From Actinomyces wuliandei (GTDB lineage: Bacteria; Actinomycetota; Actinomycetes; Actinomycetales; Actinomycetaceae): DNA of 64,000 nt. The translations under genes were made by a program, and so were the position numbers. Positions 37,556-45,924 of the stretch are shown piece after piece. Location: NCBI RefSeq assembly GCF_004010955.1, contig NZ_CP025227.1, positions 2,418,001 through 2,482,000 of the forward strand. The letters are read 5' to 3'. The first letter of the stretch is position 1, and each line of letters opens with the position of its first letter. The notes under the pieces are model-generated. The model saw only the letters and a list, made by a program, of their open reading frames with translations. It was not told where the DNA came from and made no database searches.

Positions 37556-38172
37556 AGGAACCGTCCTTGTCTCGTCTTGTGTCTCACCGTGGTGCCACCT
37601 GGTCTTTCCGTCTCTATCTTCCCGCCTGGTCTTTCCTGTCCGGCCCTCTTCTGCCTGGCTCTCCTTCCCGGCCTTTCCACCGTCTGCTACGTCGTACCGC
37701 GCCTTTCCAGTGCCCCCACCCCGGGGGCCTGGTGGAGACCCGGTCCGCTGTCAGGCGCAGCCAGGGCTCGCACGACTGGCTGTCACGGTACGCCTCCCGG
37801 GTGAGCGCTTCGGGTGCCACAGGCAAACACCAAGCTAACAACCTGTCCGGCGCGGCACAGCCACCACCAGCGACCGCCAGCAACCGCCAGCGACCGCCAG
37901 CGACCGCCAGGGCGGTATGCGAGGTCGGGGTACGCGACACCAGCCCCGGGGCATCGCACGACGTACCCGGGAGCCGGAAACCGGCCCTCACGGGCCGAGG
38001 CCGGAGCAGGGCTCGCCTTCCAGCCGTCCACGGACAGTGTCCTCGTCTGTCCCCGTCTACCCTCGTCTGCTGTCCTCCTACCGGGACGCACGCGAGGCTG
38101 TCGTGAGATGACGACACGGGGTACCGGCGCCCGACCACACCTTCCCCGAAGGACAGGGAGACGACACGGGGG
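37556..38172. other. pstS upstream region with iterated boxes
   Basis: About 617 bases without a gene, strongly pyrimidine-rich on the plus strand. On the pstS-coding strand it has four GGAAAG(A/G)C(C/G) boxes, at 37601-37609, 37628-37636, 37670-37678 and 37700-37708. Further upstream is a decamer tandem repeat (separate entry). ACGACACGGGG occurs near 38110-38120 and again at 38161-38171. A PHO-box-type direct-repeat control region is the natural expectation, but the boxes do not match a consensus I can name. Confidence 0.5.
37871..37910 (+). repeat. 10-bp tandem repeat, four copies
   Basis: CGACCGCCAG occurs four times in exact register (37871-37910) with one mismatch, in copy two (CAACCGCCAG). 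The period of about one helical turn would align bound proteins on one DNA face. It lies about 320 bases upstream of pstS. Confidence 0.85.
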
Positions 38173-39285
38173 CTACCGCCCCTCGGACAGGACGGGACGC
38201 TGCTTCTCGATCGCCACCGCCCGCACCTTGCCCCGGGGGCGGCGGGCCAGGTGCACCACCAGGATCTCCCCGGTCTTGAGCCAGGGGTCCCGGTCAGGCA
38301 CAGAGCGCAGCAGCCGACCCGGCGCCACCTGCGCCACCACGTCCATGACGGTGGGCAGGACCGGGCGGTGGGTGCACAGGGCGACCGGCGCCTCCGGGTG
38401 GCGCAGCTCGTGGGTCACTACCGTGCGTACCGCCTTGGGCTTGTCGGCATGCGCGGCCTCGGTGAGCGAGCCCACCTGCTCCGCCTCCAGCCCGGCTGCC
38501 CAGGCGTAGGGGGCCACGGTGTCCGCGCAGCGCCTCCACGGGCTAGTGATGACCCGCGCCACCCCATAGGCAGACAGGATCGGCACCAGTGCCTGCGCCC
38601 GGCCCTCACCCTGGTCACGGGTCAAGGGGCGAGTGGCCTCGTCAGTCTCCGTGTCGCGCTTGCGAGGCCGGTTCCACACCGAGCGCTTGACTGCCCGCGC
38701 GTGACGCACCAGGACCAGCGTCCAGGTGTCCAGCTTGCCGTCCTCCCACAGGTCCACCAGCTCACCCAGCAGGTCCCGGTCCCGGGCGTGGGTCAGGTGC
38801 CTGCGGGCCGCCTTGAGGCCCATCCACCGCACGTCGTCGATCTCCCTGCGCGAGGCGAGCTCCACCGCCGCACGCGCTCTCAGCGCCGCCGAGCCCTCAG
38901 GCGGCAGGCGGGCCGCCCAGTAGCTGACCTGCTTGCGCGTGCCGTCACCCAGGCGGTAGCGCACAGTCGTCAGCGGCTGGCCCAGCACCACGTGACACCC
39001 GGTCTCCTCAGCGACCTCCCGCACTGCGCAGGTGCGCACCGACTCACCCGGATCGACCTTCCCCTTGGGGAAGGACCAGTCGTCGTAGCGGGGACGGTGC
39101 ACCACCAGGACCTCCAGGCGCCCACGCCTCTCACGCCACACCAGCGCCCCGGCCGCACGGACCGCAGCCTTACTGCTCTTCCCGGCCTTCCCCCCGGCGC
39201 TGCTCCCAGCCTTGCCAGCTTTGCCTCCCCCCTTCTTCTCACTCTTGATCCCGGTCTTCTTCCCCGGCGCCTTCTCGCTGCTCAT
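38173..39285 (-). CDS. MutT1-like Nudix hydrolase fused to a histidine phosphatase
   Basis: 370-aa fusion resembling mycobacterial MutT1. The Lys/Gly-rich N-terminal 40 residues may bind nucleic acid. Nudix domain 42-170 has the box GKVDPGESVRTCAVREVAEETG (within the G-x5-E-x7-REVxEExG pattern). C-terminal histidine-phosphatase domain 190-340 has the RHG-type TLVLVRHARAVKRS and a second catalytic His in ALCTHRPVLP. MutT1 sanitises 8-oxo-dGTP and acts on Ap4A-type dinucleotides. It starts seven bases after the ppk stop, so the two are one operon. Confidence 0.92.
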   Translation of the reverse strand: MSSEKAPGKKTGIKSEKKGGGKAGKAGSSAGGKAGKSSKAAVRAAGALVWRERRGRLEVLVVHRPRYDDWSFPKGKVDPGESVRTCAVREVAEETGCHVVLGQPLTTVRYRLGDGTRKQVSYWAARLPPEGSAALRARAAVELASRREIDDVRWMGLKAARRHLTHARDRDLLGELVDLWEDGKLDTWTLVLVRHARAVKRSVWNRPRKRDTETDEATRPLTRDQGEGRAQALVPILSAYGVARVITSPWRRCADTVAPYAWAAGLEAEQVGSLTEAAHADKPKAVRTVVTHELRHPEAPVALCTHRPVLPTVMDVVAQVAPGRLLRSVPDRDPWLKTGEILVVHLARRPRGKVRAVAIEKQRPVLSEGR

Positions 39286-39292
39286 GACGGTC

Positions 39293-42022
39293 TCAGCGAC
39301 GGCTCTTGACCCGCGAGCGCGCCCGGGCCATGAGGCAGTCCTGGACGTCCTCCAGGCGGCTGCCGTCCGCCCCGCTCACGTGACGGGTCCACGTACCGTC
39401 GGGGTTGAGGTGCCAGGAGGAGACCTCGTCACTGACGCAACGGGTCACCAGCCGCTCCAGCTGGGCCAGCATGGCGGGGTCAGTGATACGGACCAGGGCC
39501 TCCACACGGCGGTCCAGGTTGCGGTGCATGAGGTCGGCCGAGCCTATGTAGAGCACGGTGTCGCCCCCGTTGGCGAAGGCGTAGACCCGCGAGTGCTCCA
39601 GGAAGCGCCCCAGGATGGAGCGCACCCGGATGTTCTCGCTCAGGCCCGGCACCCCGGCCCGGATACCGCAGATACCACGCACCACGACGTCCACGGGCAC
39701 CCCGGCACGCGAAGCCCGGTAGAGCGCGTCGATCACCGTCTCGTCAATGATGGAGTTCACCTTGATACGGATCCAGGCAGGCAGGCCTGAGCGCTTGTTG
39801 GCGATCTCCTTGTCAATGTGCTCCACCAGGCCGTCGCGCAGAGAGCGGGGGGCGACCAGCAGACGACGGAAACGTGCCCGTGGGGCGTAGCCGGAGAGCT
39901 GGTTGAACAAGGTAGTCAGGTCCTGGGCGACATCGCGGTCCGTCGTGAGCAGGCCCAGGTCCTCGTAGCCGCGAGCCGTCCTGGGGTGGTAGTTGCCGGT
40001 ACCCACGTGGCAGTAGCGACGCAGGCCGTCGCCCTCCTCCCGGACCACCAGGAGCAGCTTGCAGTGGATCTTGAGCCCCACCATGCCGTAGACCACGTGG
40101 ACCCCGGCCCGCTCCAGCTTGCGCGCCCAGGAGATGTTGGCCTCCTCGTCAAAGCGGGCCTTGATCTCCACCACCGCGACCACCTGCTTGCCGGCCTCGG
40201 CGGCGTCGATGAGGGCGTCGATGATCGGGGAGTCCCCGCTGGTACGGTACAGCGTCTGCTTGATAGCCAGAACCTGGGGGTCGGCGGCGGCCTGGGCCAC
40301 CAGCTCCTGGACCGAGGTGGAGAAGGAGTCGTAGGGGTGGTGGAGCAGGACGTCGTGCTCACGCATCGCCGCGAAGATGTCCGGTGAGGTGGAGGACTCG
40401 TAGGCGGCCAGCCCAGAGGCGGTGACCGGCACGAAGCGCGGGTACCTCAGCGCGGGGATGTCCAGGTCGTGGAGCTCGTTGAGGCAGCGCAGGTCCAGCG
40501 GCGCAGGCAGGGCGAAGACGTCCTCCTCCCGCAGTCCCAGGGAGCGGGCCAGGTAGCGCCGGGTGAAGGGGGACACGGTGTCCTCCACCTCCAGACGCAC
40601 CGAGTCACCGAAGCGGCGGCGCTCCAGCTCGCGCTCCATGGCGGTCAGGAGGTTCTCCGCGTCGTCCTCCTCCACCTCCAGGTTCTCGTTGCGGGTGACC
40701 CGGAAGAAGTGGTGCTCCAGGATGTCCATCCCGGGGAAGAGGTGATCCAGGTGCTCGCCAATGACCACCTCAATGGGGATGAAGGCCGTTCCTGCCTCCT
40801 TGTTGGAGGCGTCGAGCTCGCGGCCGGGCACGGTCACCAGGCGCGGCAGGGAGTCCGGCACCTTGATGCGGGCGAAGTGCTCCTTGCCGCTGCGGGGGTT
40901 GCGCAGGATGACGGCGAGGTTGAGGGACAGGCCGGAGATGTAGGGGAAGGGGTGGGAGGGGTCCACGGCCAGAGGGGTGAGGACGGGGAAGATGTGGTGG
41001 CGGAAGTAGCGGGCCAGCCGCTCCTGCTGCTCCGAGGCCAGCTGGTCCCACATGAGGATCTCGATACCGTGCTCGGCCAGGGCCGGGCGCACGTCCTCCT
41101 GGAAGAGAGCCGCCTGGCGGGCGGTGAGCTCCTTGGCACGGGAGGTGACCTGAGCGAGCACCTGGTGGGCGTCCAGGCCTGAGGCGCGCACCGGGGTGAT
41201 GCCGGCCTTGATGCGGCGCTTGAGCCCAGCCACGCGCACCATGTAGAACTCGTCCAGGTTGGAGGAGAAGATCGACAGGAACCAGGCACGCTCCAGCAGG
41301 GGGAGGTCACGGTCCTCCGCCTGCTCCAGGACCCGCTCGTTAAAGTCCATCCAGGTAAGCTCCCGGTCGGTGAAGCGGTCCTCGAAGGACTCCAGAGGCG
41401 GCAGGACAGGCTCTGGGACCGGGGCTGGAAGGTCCGGAGGGCTGGGCACGGGGGCCTGACCCGCCTCCGCAGGGCTACCAGGGGTGAGGCTGGCAGGGGC
41501 CGAGCCCGCTGCGGCGCTGCGGGCCGCCTCGGCCGCAGCGCCGCGGGACGCCTCAGCCACACCAGCCGCCACCGGAGCCAGGAGGGCGCCAGCCTCCTCC
41601 AGGTCCTCGAAGTCCTCGTCCTCGTACTGGGGACCGGAGTCGTCGGCGAAGTCGCGCGGGTCAGCCGCCTCAATGACGTGCTCCTCAGCGACCTGCGCGT
41701 CCCGCGCGTCCTCCGCCCCATTGTCCGTCACGTCGGAGACCTCCACATCGGAGGCCTCCCTGGCACGCTCCACCTCATCACCGCTGTCAGGGCTGGGGGC
41801 GTGGGAACCAGGCCGGGCAGGCAGGCCGCCGCCACCTGTCGCCGCCTCACCCGGAGCCGCCACAGGGTCCCCAGCCGGAACCTCCACAGGGGCTGGCGGC
41901 ACCGCCTCCGCCGACTCCCCCGGGTCCTGCGGGCCAGTGGCCGCCGTGGAGGCAGGAGAGTGGGCACGACCACCGAGGAAGGCGGACAGCGGGACGGGAG
42001 GCTGAGGGGCGTGGCTGGTCAT
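39293..42022 (-). CDS. ppk: polyphosphate kinase 1 with acidic N-terminal extension
   Basis: PPK1, 909 aa. It reversibly makes polyphosphate from ATP. The conserved enzyme begins near residue 210 ([37 protein letters not shown]) and covers all four domains. It includes the nucleotide-contacting [29 protein letters not shown], the phosphohistidine region [32 protein letters not shown], and [19 protein letters not shown]. The first 210 residues are Pro/Ala/Glu/Asp-rich and disordered-looking, absent from typical PPK1 (about 700 aa). With the Pst importer it handles phosphate storage. ATG at 42022; weak ribosome site. Confidence 0.95.
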   Translation of the reverse strand: MTSHAPQPPVPLSAFLGGRAHSPASTAATGPQDPGESAEAVPPAPVEVPAGDPVAAPGEAATGGGGLPARPGSHAPSPDSGDEVERAREASDVEVSDVTDNGAEDARDAQVAEEHVIEAADPRDFADDSGPQYEDEDFEDLEEAGALLAPVAAGVAEASRGAAAEAARSAAAGSAPASLTPGSPAEAGQAPVPSPPDLPAPVPEPVLPPLESFEDRFTDRELTWMDFNERVLEQAEDRDLPLLERAWFLSIFSSNLDEFYMVRVAGLKRRIKAGITPVRASGLDAHQVLAQVTSRAKELTARQAALFQEDVRPALAEHGIEILMWDQLASEQQERLARYFRHHIFPVLTPLAVDPSHPFPYISGLSLNLAVILRNPRSGKEHFARIKVPDSLPRLVTVPGRELDASNKEAGTAFIPIEVVIGEHLDHLFPGMDILEHHFFRVTRNENLEVEEDDAENLLTAMERELERRRFGDSVRLEVEDTVSPFTRRYLARSLGLREEDVFALPAPLDLRCLNELHDLDIPALRYPRFVPVTASGLAAYESSTSPDIFAAMREHDVLLHHPYDSFSTSVQELVAQAAADPQVLAIKQTLYRTSGDSPIIDALIDAAEAGKQVVAVVEIKARFDEEANISWARKLERAGVHVVYGMVGLKIHCKLLLVVREEGDGLRRYCHVGTGNYHPRTARGYEDLGLLTTDRDVAQDLTTLFNQLSGYAPRARFRRLLVAPRSLRDGLVEHIDKEIANKRSGLPAWIRIKVNSIIDETVIDALYRASRAGVPVDVVVRGICGIRAGVPGLSENIRVRSILGRFLEHSRVYAFANGGDTVLYIGSADLMHRNLDRRVEALVRITDPAMLAQLERLVTRCVSDEVSSWHLNPDGTWTRHVSGADGSRLEDVQDCLMARARSRVKSRR

Positions 42023-42178
42023 GGGTGAATCGTCCCACGTCCAGGGCTGGGGCGACAGGCCGACCGGGCACGGCGCGGCCACGAGGCAGACCAGCCGCGC
42101 CAGCGACCGTGGGAGGGAGACGTTGCGCAACCACCACCTGCCAGCAACGCACTGGCCGCGCCGGTAGCAGTGGCCGGC

Positions 42179-42844
42179 TCAGTCGAGCAGGCCGACACGG
42201 GCACGACGGGCCGACTCGGCCAGCTCCTCGGCCGTCGCCACCAGGGCGGAGTCCCGGCGGGTGACGCGGTCCGCCAGCTCGTCGGCGTCGTCCTCGATCC
42301 ACACGGCGCTGGACCCTGCCGCCAGGGCGCGCAGGAAGCCGGAGGTGACGCCGAGCAGCGGCTCCAGCGCCGTCACCCCACCCTCAAGCTGCCCGGCCAG
42401 GAGAAAGTCAAGGCGCTCCCGGAGCCACTGCGGCGCCGGGGCGCGCCGGGCCTGGGAACGAGCCTCCTCAAAACGGGCCTGAGCCTCCTCCCCCGCCCCA
42501 GTGAGGTCCACGGTGGTGGCGTACCGGCGCTCAACCAGCGCGGGGTCGCGCCGGATCCACTCCCGCACCAGGAACAGGCGCCACAGGGTGCCGGGCAGGG
42601 TAGCGGCCGGGGAGTCGGCCCACAGCTCGGCGACGTCGTCCACGCCGTGTCCCGACACCGCCGCGACAACACCCTCCCGGGTGATGGGACCCTCCTGCGG
42701 TCCCACAACACCGGGGAAGCCCCCGACCAGGGCCTGGGCAGCACGGTGGGCGAGCTCCGAGGCGACGGCGGTGTCAGCCGTGCCCTCGATCTGCTCGGCC
42801 GCCTCAGGGTCGAGGCGAGCGGGACGGTGGAACTGGCGAGCCAT
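42179..42844 (-). CDS. conserved-looking cytosolic protein of unknown function
   Basis: 221 aa, no membrane segment. Helical with acidic and Arg-rich stretches: ARLDPEAAEQIEGTADTAVA, TLPGTLWRLFLVREWIRRDP, ERRYATTVDLTGAGEEAQA, PQWLRERLDFLLAGQLEG, SSAVWIEDDADELADRV. GGGAGGGG precedes the ATG at 42844. It lies 156 bases upstream of ppk on the same strand and may be co-transcribed. I do not recognise a family beyond actinobacterial hypothetical proteins. Confidence 0.75.
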   Translation of the reverse strand: MARQFHRPARLDPEAAEQIEGTADTAVASELAHRAAQALVGGFPGVVGPQEGPITREGVVAAVSGHGVDDVAELWADSPAATLPGTLWRLFLVREWIRRDPALVERRYATTVDLTGAGEEAQARFEEARSQARRAPAPQWLRERLDFLLAGQLEGGVTALEPLLGVTSGFLRALAAGSSAVWIEDDADELADRVTRRDSALVATAEELAESARRARVGLLD

Positions 42845-43097
42845 AACGGACCCCTCCCTGTAGGACCTGCAGGAGCAGCAGCCGGGCGGTAGCGGGCCAG
42901 CCGCGTGGCCCCGCACAGTGCTGCGCCGGGCTGCCGCCCCTATTGTGCCGCGAGACAGGCAGGCGGGACACCAGGCGACCAGATACACTCATGCGCACCT
43001 AGCCTGTGGACGGGGCAGCGGCTGGCCCGCGCCCATCCGGACCAGGCCGGGTACCTGACGGTGTCGGCTGCCACCAGGAGCAGGACTGTCAGGCGAG

Positions 43098-43171
43098 GCC
43101 CCCTTAGCTCAGCCGGTCAGAGCTGCGGACTTTTAATCCGACGGTCGTGGGTTCGAGTCCCACAGGGGGTA
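43098..43171 (+). tRNA. tRNA-Lys (TTT)
   Basis: 74 bases. Acceptor GCCCCCT/AGGGGGT (G:U first pair) with discriminator A. D arm GCTC/GAGC, anticodon loop CTTTTAA (anticodon TTT), T arm GTGGG-TTCGAGT-CCCAC. The 27-43 pair is G-A, a mismatch at the top of the anticodon stem. CCA is not encoded. The accessory stretch to 50.0 kb starts right behind it. Confidence 0.95.
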
Positions 43172-43405
43172 CCGCAGCGCGGTGACGCATACGCGCATCA
43201 CCCGGACCAGCTCTATCACATCCGCACACCTGCCACACCTGGCCTCATCCCAGCCACCACCACGCCCGTCACGGCCACGCAGTAGGTCACAAGGCCCTCA
43301 CCCGTGGTGGCCCCGGGGCCCACAAGAAAGACATCGAGCCTTCCAGCGATCGCACGAGCACCGGCTGACACGGACTGCGCTGCCACCGCCTGCTCCCCCT
43401 CGTGC

Positions 43406-43561
43406 TCAGGCACGGTCGATGAGGTCCATGGGCTCGTTGGTGTCTCGGACCTTGACGGCGGGCTCGGCCTCGCGGATCGCACCGGTGTAGTCGAGGATCT
43501 TCGTGGCCCGCTCCTTGTGCTGGCGGCTGGTACGCACCTGGGTACACGTGTCGGGCTCCAT
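43406..43561 (-). CDS. possible small protein, 51 aa
   Basis: ORF with AAGGACGGGG before the ATG at 43561. The frame reads MEPDTCTQVRTSRQHKERAT, KILDYTGAIREAEPAVKVRD, TNEPMDLIDRA. The balanced residue usage (Lys, Ile, Tyr, Asp, Asn) is unlike the Arg/Pro-only shadow frames. It resembles the size and polarity of an antitoxin or a gene fragment, but I recognise no family. Confidence 0.35.
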   Translation of the reverse strand: MEPDTCTQVRTSRQHKERATKILDYTGAIREAEPAVKVRDTNEPMDLIDRA

Positions 43562-43749
43562 AGCCCCGTCCTTCGCTGCCCTTCGTCCGTAATCCTGTCG
43601 TACTCCCGTTGTACTTGTCCAGGAGTGCCATCAACGGGGCGACATGGCTCGTCACAAGTGCCCGCAGGAAGGACCCGGCACCTCAGCAGCCGTTCAGAGC
43701 GTCCGCGCAGCCACCACCCTGGAGCCGCCCCCAGGCCCGCTTCCTAAGG

Positions 43750-43960
43750 CTGCACATCTTCAGCGCACCAGGGGGTCTGCCGACCAGGCGCTTCCTTGGA
43801 AGCACGTCCCGGTTACCCTCTCAGAGAGGCTGAAGATGTGCAGTAGCATCTTTTCTGCACATCTTCGGCTCCACCTCCGCGTCCTCACGCAGCGGAAATC
43901 GAGTCTTCTCCTGCCGTGGCAAGGCTGCTACGCCGCACGCTGGAGGCCGAAGATGTGCAG
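43750..43960. repeat. dispersed element, copy B: two inverted-box units
   Basis: Unit 1: CTGCACATCTTCAGC (43750-43764) and its inverted partner GCTGAAGATGTGCAG ending at 43843. Unit 2: CTGCACATCTTCGGC (43855-43869) and GCCGAAGATGTGCAG ending at 43960. Each pair is a perfect 15-bp inverted repeat around about 65-75 unrelated bases, 11 bases apart. The third arm base differs concertedly between units (AGC versus GGC), which suggests selection for pairing. The upstream 43637-43682 weakly resembles the left part of copies A and C. Confidence 0.8.
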
Positions 43961-44483
43961 ACTGTCTGTACTCCTGTGAGGAGAGACCGGGGTACGGCTC
44001 CTACCGCTGAGGACCACACCAGGCTCCTGTACAACGACACCCCTACATGACCAAGGCGACGGCGACGGTCATCAAGGGCACCGCAGCGCGCTTCGACTTC
44101 AGTGCCGACTCGGGGCTGACCCCCTCCCCGAGATCCAGGCCAGAGTCACCCAGCTGCGCAACACCCCCTGCAGGCCCGCACCGAGCAGACCGGCAGCGGG
44201 CTACGGCTGTGGCGGGCGTCAGAGCCCCCGATCCCGTACGGCGGCACCCACGTACCTTCACCAGCGCGATCGACGGCGACCTCCATGTCAGGCGCCGCCG
44301 CAAGGGACGCGACCTGACCCGCTTCTACATCACCAGACACAACCCCTGGGCGATCCGGCACCCGCCCTGCTCACACGGCTTCCGCGCCGAGGACGCAGAC
44401 AGCGTGGCGGGAGCTGACAAGCCTGGCCGTCTCACGCCGGGAGCACCCAATCAATTCAATCTGGAGCCCCTGGCGTCACCGCA

Positions 44484-44885
44484 TCACTCCTCGTGGGGAA
44501 GTTGTGACTCCTCACCGACGTCGTCCCACTGGCGCGACGCGGCGTGCTCCGGGCGGTCCCCGACAGTTCGGGCAGCCCGGGGCTCCGGCTGCGCCGTGGC
44601 TGCCTGGGCGTCGGGCTGCGGACCTGCGACCCGCCCGCGAAGGCGACGCTCGGCCTCACGGATTATCTCTGAGCTCTGAAGCTCCAGCACCTCCGCGATC
44701 ACTGCCAGCTCGCCCACCGTCGGCGCGGGACCCTCTGCCCGAAAGATAATGCCGACCCGGTTGAGCGACATCCCCGCCTCGCGGGCCAGCCGACGCTGTG
44801 AGACCCCGGCGGCCTTCTGGCGGGCAGCCAGGATGTCGATCACCTCGCGATCAAGCGGTTCCAGCGGCTTTGGCTTCCTTGGCAC
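44484..44885 (-). CDS. small HTH (Xre-like) regulator
   Basis: About 133 aa from a GTG at 44885. The HTH is EVIDILAARQKAAGVSQRRL, AREAGMSLNRVGIIFRAEGP, then TVGELAVIAEVLELQSSEII. The basic start (RKPKPLEPLD) and a disordered Pro/Ala/Arg tail flank it. The end of its HTH domain (SSEIIREAERR) parallels SEIIARAERV of the divergent neighbour, so the two may be distant paralogues. It lies divergent to 44962-45438 across 76 bases and may control the island operon. Start uncertain: no good ribosome site is visible. Confidence 0.65.
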   Translation of the reverse strand: MPRKPKPLEPLDREVIDILAARQKAAGVSQRRLAREAGMSLNRVGIIFRAEGPAPTVGELAVIAEVLELQSSEIIREAERRLRGRVAGPQPDAQAATAQPEPRAARTVGDRPEHAASRQWDDVGEESQLPHEE

Positions 44886-44926
44886 GCCACAAGAGTACCA
44901 ACGCCCGCACCGGCATCGGGCACACA

Positions 44927-44955
44927 TTGACTTTGACCCTAAATAGGCCCAAAAT
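44927..44955 (+). promoter_or_regulatory. candidate promoter of the second HTH gene
   Basis: TTGACT (44927-44932), 17 bases, CAAAAT (44950-44955), in the only AT-rich patch between the divergent HTH genes. A start site seven bases on would fall at the ATG at 44962, which has no ribosome site. A leaderless transcript is therefore likely. Motif-based only. Confidence 0.4.
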
Positions 44956-44961
44956 AACGCC

Positions 44962-45438
44962 ATGACATGGACCCCGCTTCGGCACATCTTCGACGAGGCG
45001 GTCTCCGCCGAGGTCTGCTCCCAGGCCCACCGGACAGGTCTGAGCGCAGAGGATCTCAGCATCGTCACCGGCCTGAGCCTGGTCACCGTCCAGGATGGGC
45101 TCAGTGGTCAGGCCCCCTTCACGGTCAGCGAGCTCAGCAAGGTCGCTGCACCGCTGGGAGTCAGCGCCTCTGAGATCATCGCCCGGGCCGAGCGCGTCGT
45201 GGCGGCGCAGGGCAACCGGCACCACGCCACTCCCACATACCCGGTCCCCGCCACTGAGGAGAGTCCGCACCGTGCCACACCCGACCGGCACGCCACGGCC
45301 CGCACCACAGGACCGTCCGACGACCAGGCGCCGTTAGGCGCGGAGGCCCTTGACGAGTTCCTCGCCCACATTGACCGTCGGCTCAGCGAGACCATCCAGC
45401 ACCACGGCTCGCCGCGCCCGGACCAGGGTGACACGTGA
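44962..45438 (+). CDS. HTH-containing regulator paired with the divergent gene
   Basis: 158 aa. The N-terminal half looks like a Cro/C1-type domain: GLSAEDLSIVTGLSLVTVQD, GLSGQAPFTVSELSKVAAPL, GVSASEIIARAERV. The C-terminal half is polar linker (HHATPTYPVPATEESPHR) ending in a helix (ALDEFLAHIDRRLSETIQHH). No ribosome site; probably leaderless. Position between the junction region and the effector operon suggests it regulates that operon. Confidence 0.6.
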   Translation: MTWTPLRHIFDEAVSAEVCSQAHRTGLSAEDLSIVTGLSLVTVQDGLSGQAPFTVSELSKVAAPLGVSASEIIARAERVVAAQGNRHHATPTYPVPATEESPHRATPDRHATARTTGPSDDQAPLGAEALDEFLAHIDRRLSETIQHHGSPRPDQGDT

Positions 45439-45535
45439 GGAGTCGCCGACCAGCCCCCGTGGCGCCGTACCCACGCAGCGGGTCACGGCACAGCGGAGTC
45501 GGAACGGCAGTGAGACCGCCTAGCGAGACCACCTC

Positions 45536-45564
45536 TTTACACAACCGGTGAGCATCACTACCGT
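45536..45564 (+). promoter_or_regulatory. candidate promoter of the island operon
   Basis: TTTACA (45536-45541), exactly 17 bases, TACCGT (45559-45564). It lies 65 bases ahead of the GTG of the first operon gene in a gap (45439-45628) less GC-rich than its surroundings. Motif and spacing fit a sigma-70-type promoter; not verified. Confidence 0.45.
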
Positions 45565-45628
45565 GAAGACAGTCGCGCCCTAAACCATACAGTCCCACAC
45601 AGCCCCCAGCACTACGCAGGAGCCTACC

Positions 45629-45922
45629 GTGCCAGACCTGTCCCTCGACCCTGACGTCCTCAACACCCTGGCGTCTCAGGTCGACATGACCGCCGACGAC
45701 CTGGACTCAGTGTCCTTCACCAGTCCCGCAGACCTCGGTCCCTCCACCAGGGCCGTCTCCGGCGCGATCCAGCGGCTGAGATCCCGGGTGACCAGCGCCG
45801 CGAGCAGAGCCCGCTCCACTGCGACCAATATGCGCTCCGCCGCACGCCAGTTCACCGACACCGACGAGGCCGTCGCCCAGGGAGCCCACTCGATCGAGGT
45901 CGGCGGAGCCGGAAGGCTCTGA
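45629..45922 (+). CDS. small helical protein, WXG100/ESX-like
   Basis: 97 aa, predicted all-helical, no signal peptide, no cysteine: VLNTLASQVDMTADDLDSV, then GAIQRLRSRVTSAASRARST, then MRSAARQFTDTDEAVAQG. The size, the two-helix pattern and the phase of small residues resemble WXG100/ESX-type secretion partners, but the Trp-x-Gly turn is absent. AGGAG lies before the GTG. The stop is two bases from the next gene, which begins with a similar helical domain. A heterodimer of the two is plausible. Confidence 0.6.
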   Translation: MPDLSLDPDVLNTLASQVDMTADDLDSVSFTSPADLGPSTRAVSGAIQRLRSRVTSAASRARSTATNMRSAARQFTDTDEAVAQGAHSIEVGGAGRL

Positions 45923-45924
45923 CC

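Larger units (their letters stand above)
43172..44483. other. gene-poor junction behind tRNA-Lys
   Basis: About 1.3 kb with no convincing full-length gene. It holds a possible 51-aa ORF (43406-43561), the repeat units of copy B (about 43637-43960), and scattered coding-like fragments in different frames at 44047-44480. Examples of the fragments are ARFDFSADSG, PEIQARVTQLRNTP one frame over, and FTSAIDGDLHV near 44262. These look like a decayed gene. No integrase, att duplication of the tRNA 3' end, or transposase was found. Confidence 0.5.

Noticed and set aside
43098..43171. attachment-site duplication of the tRNA-Lys 3' end
   Set aside because: No second copy of the tRNA end was found downstream, and no integrase is present.
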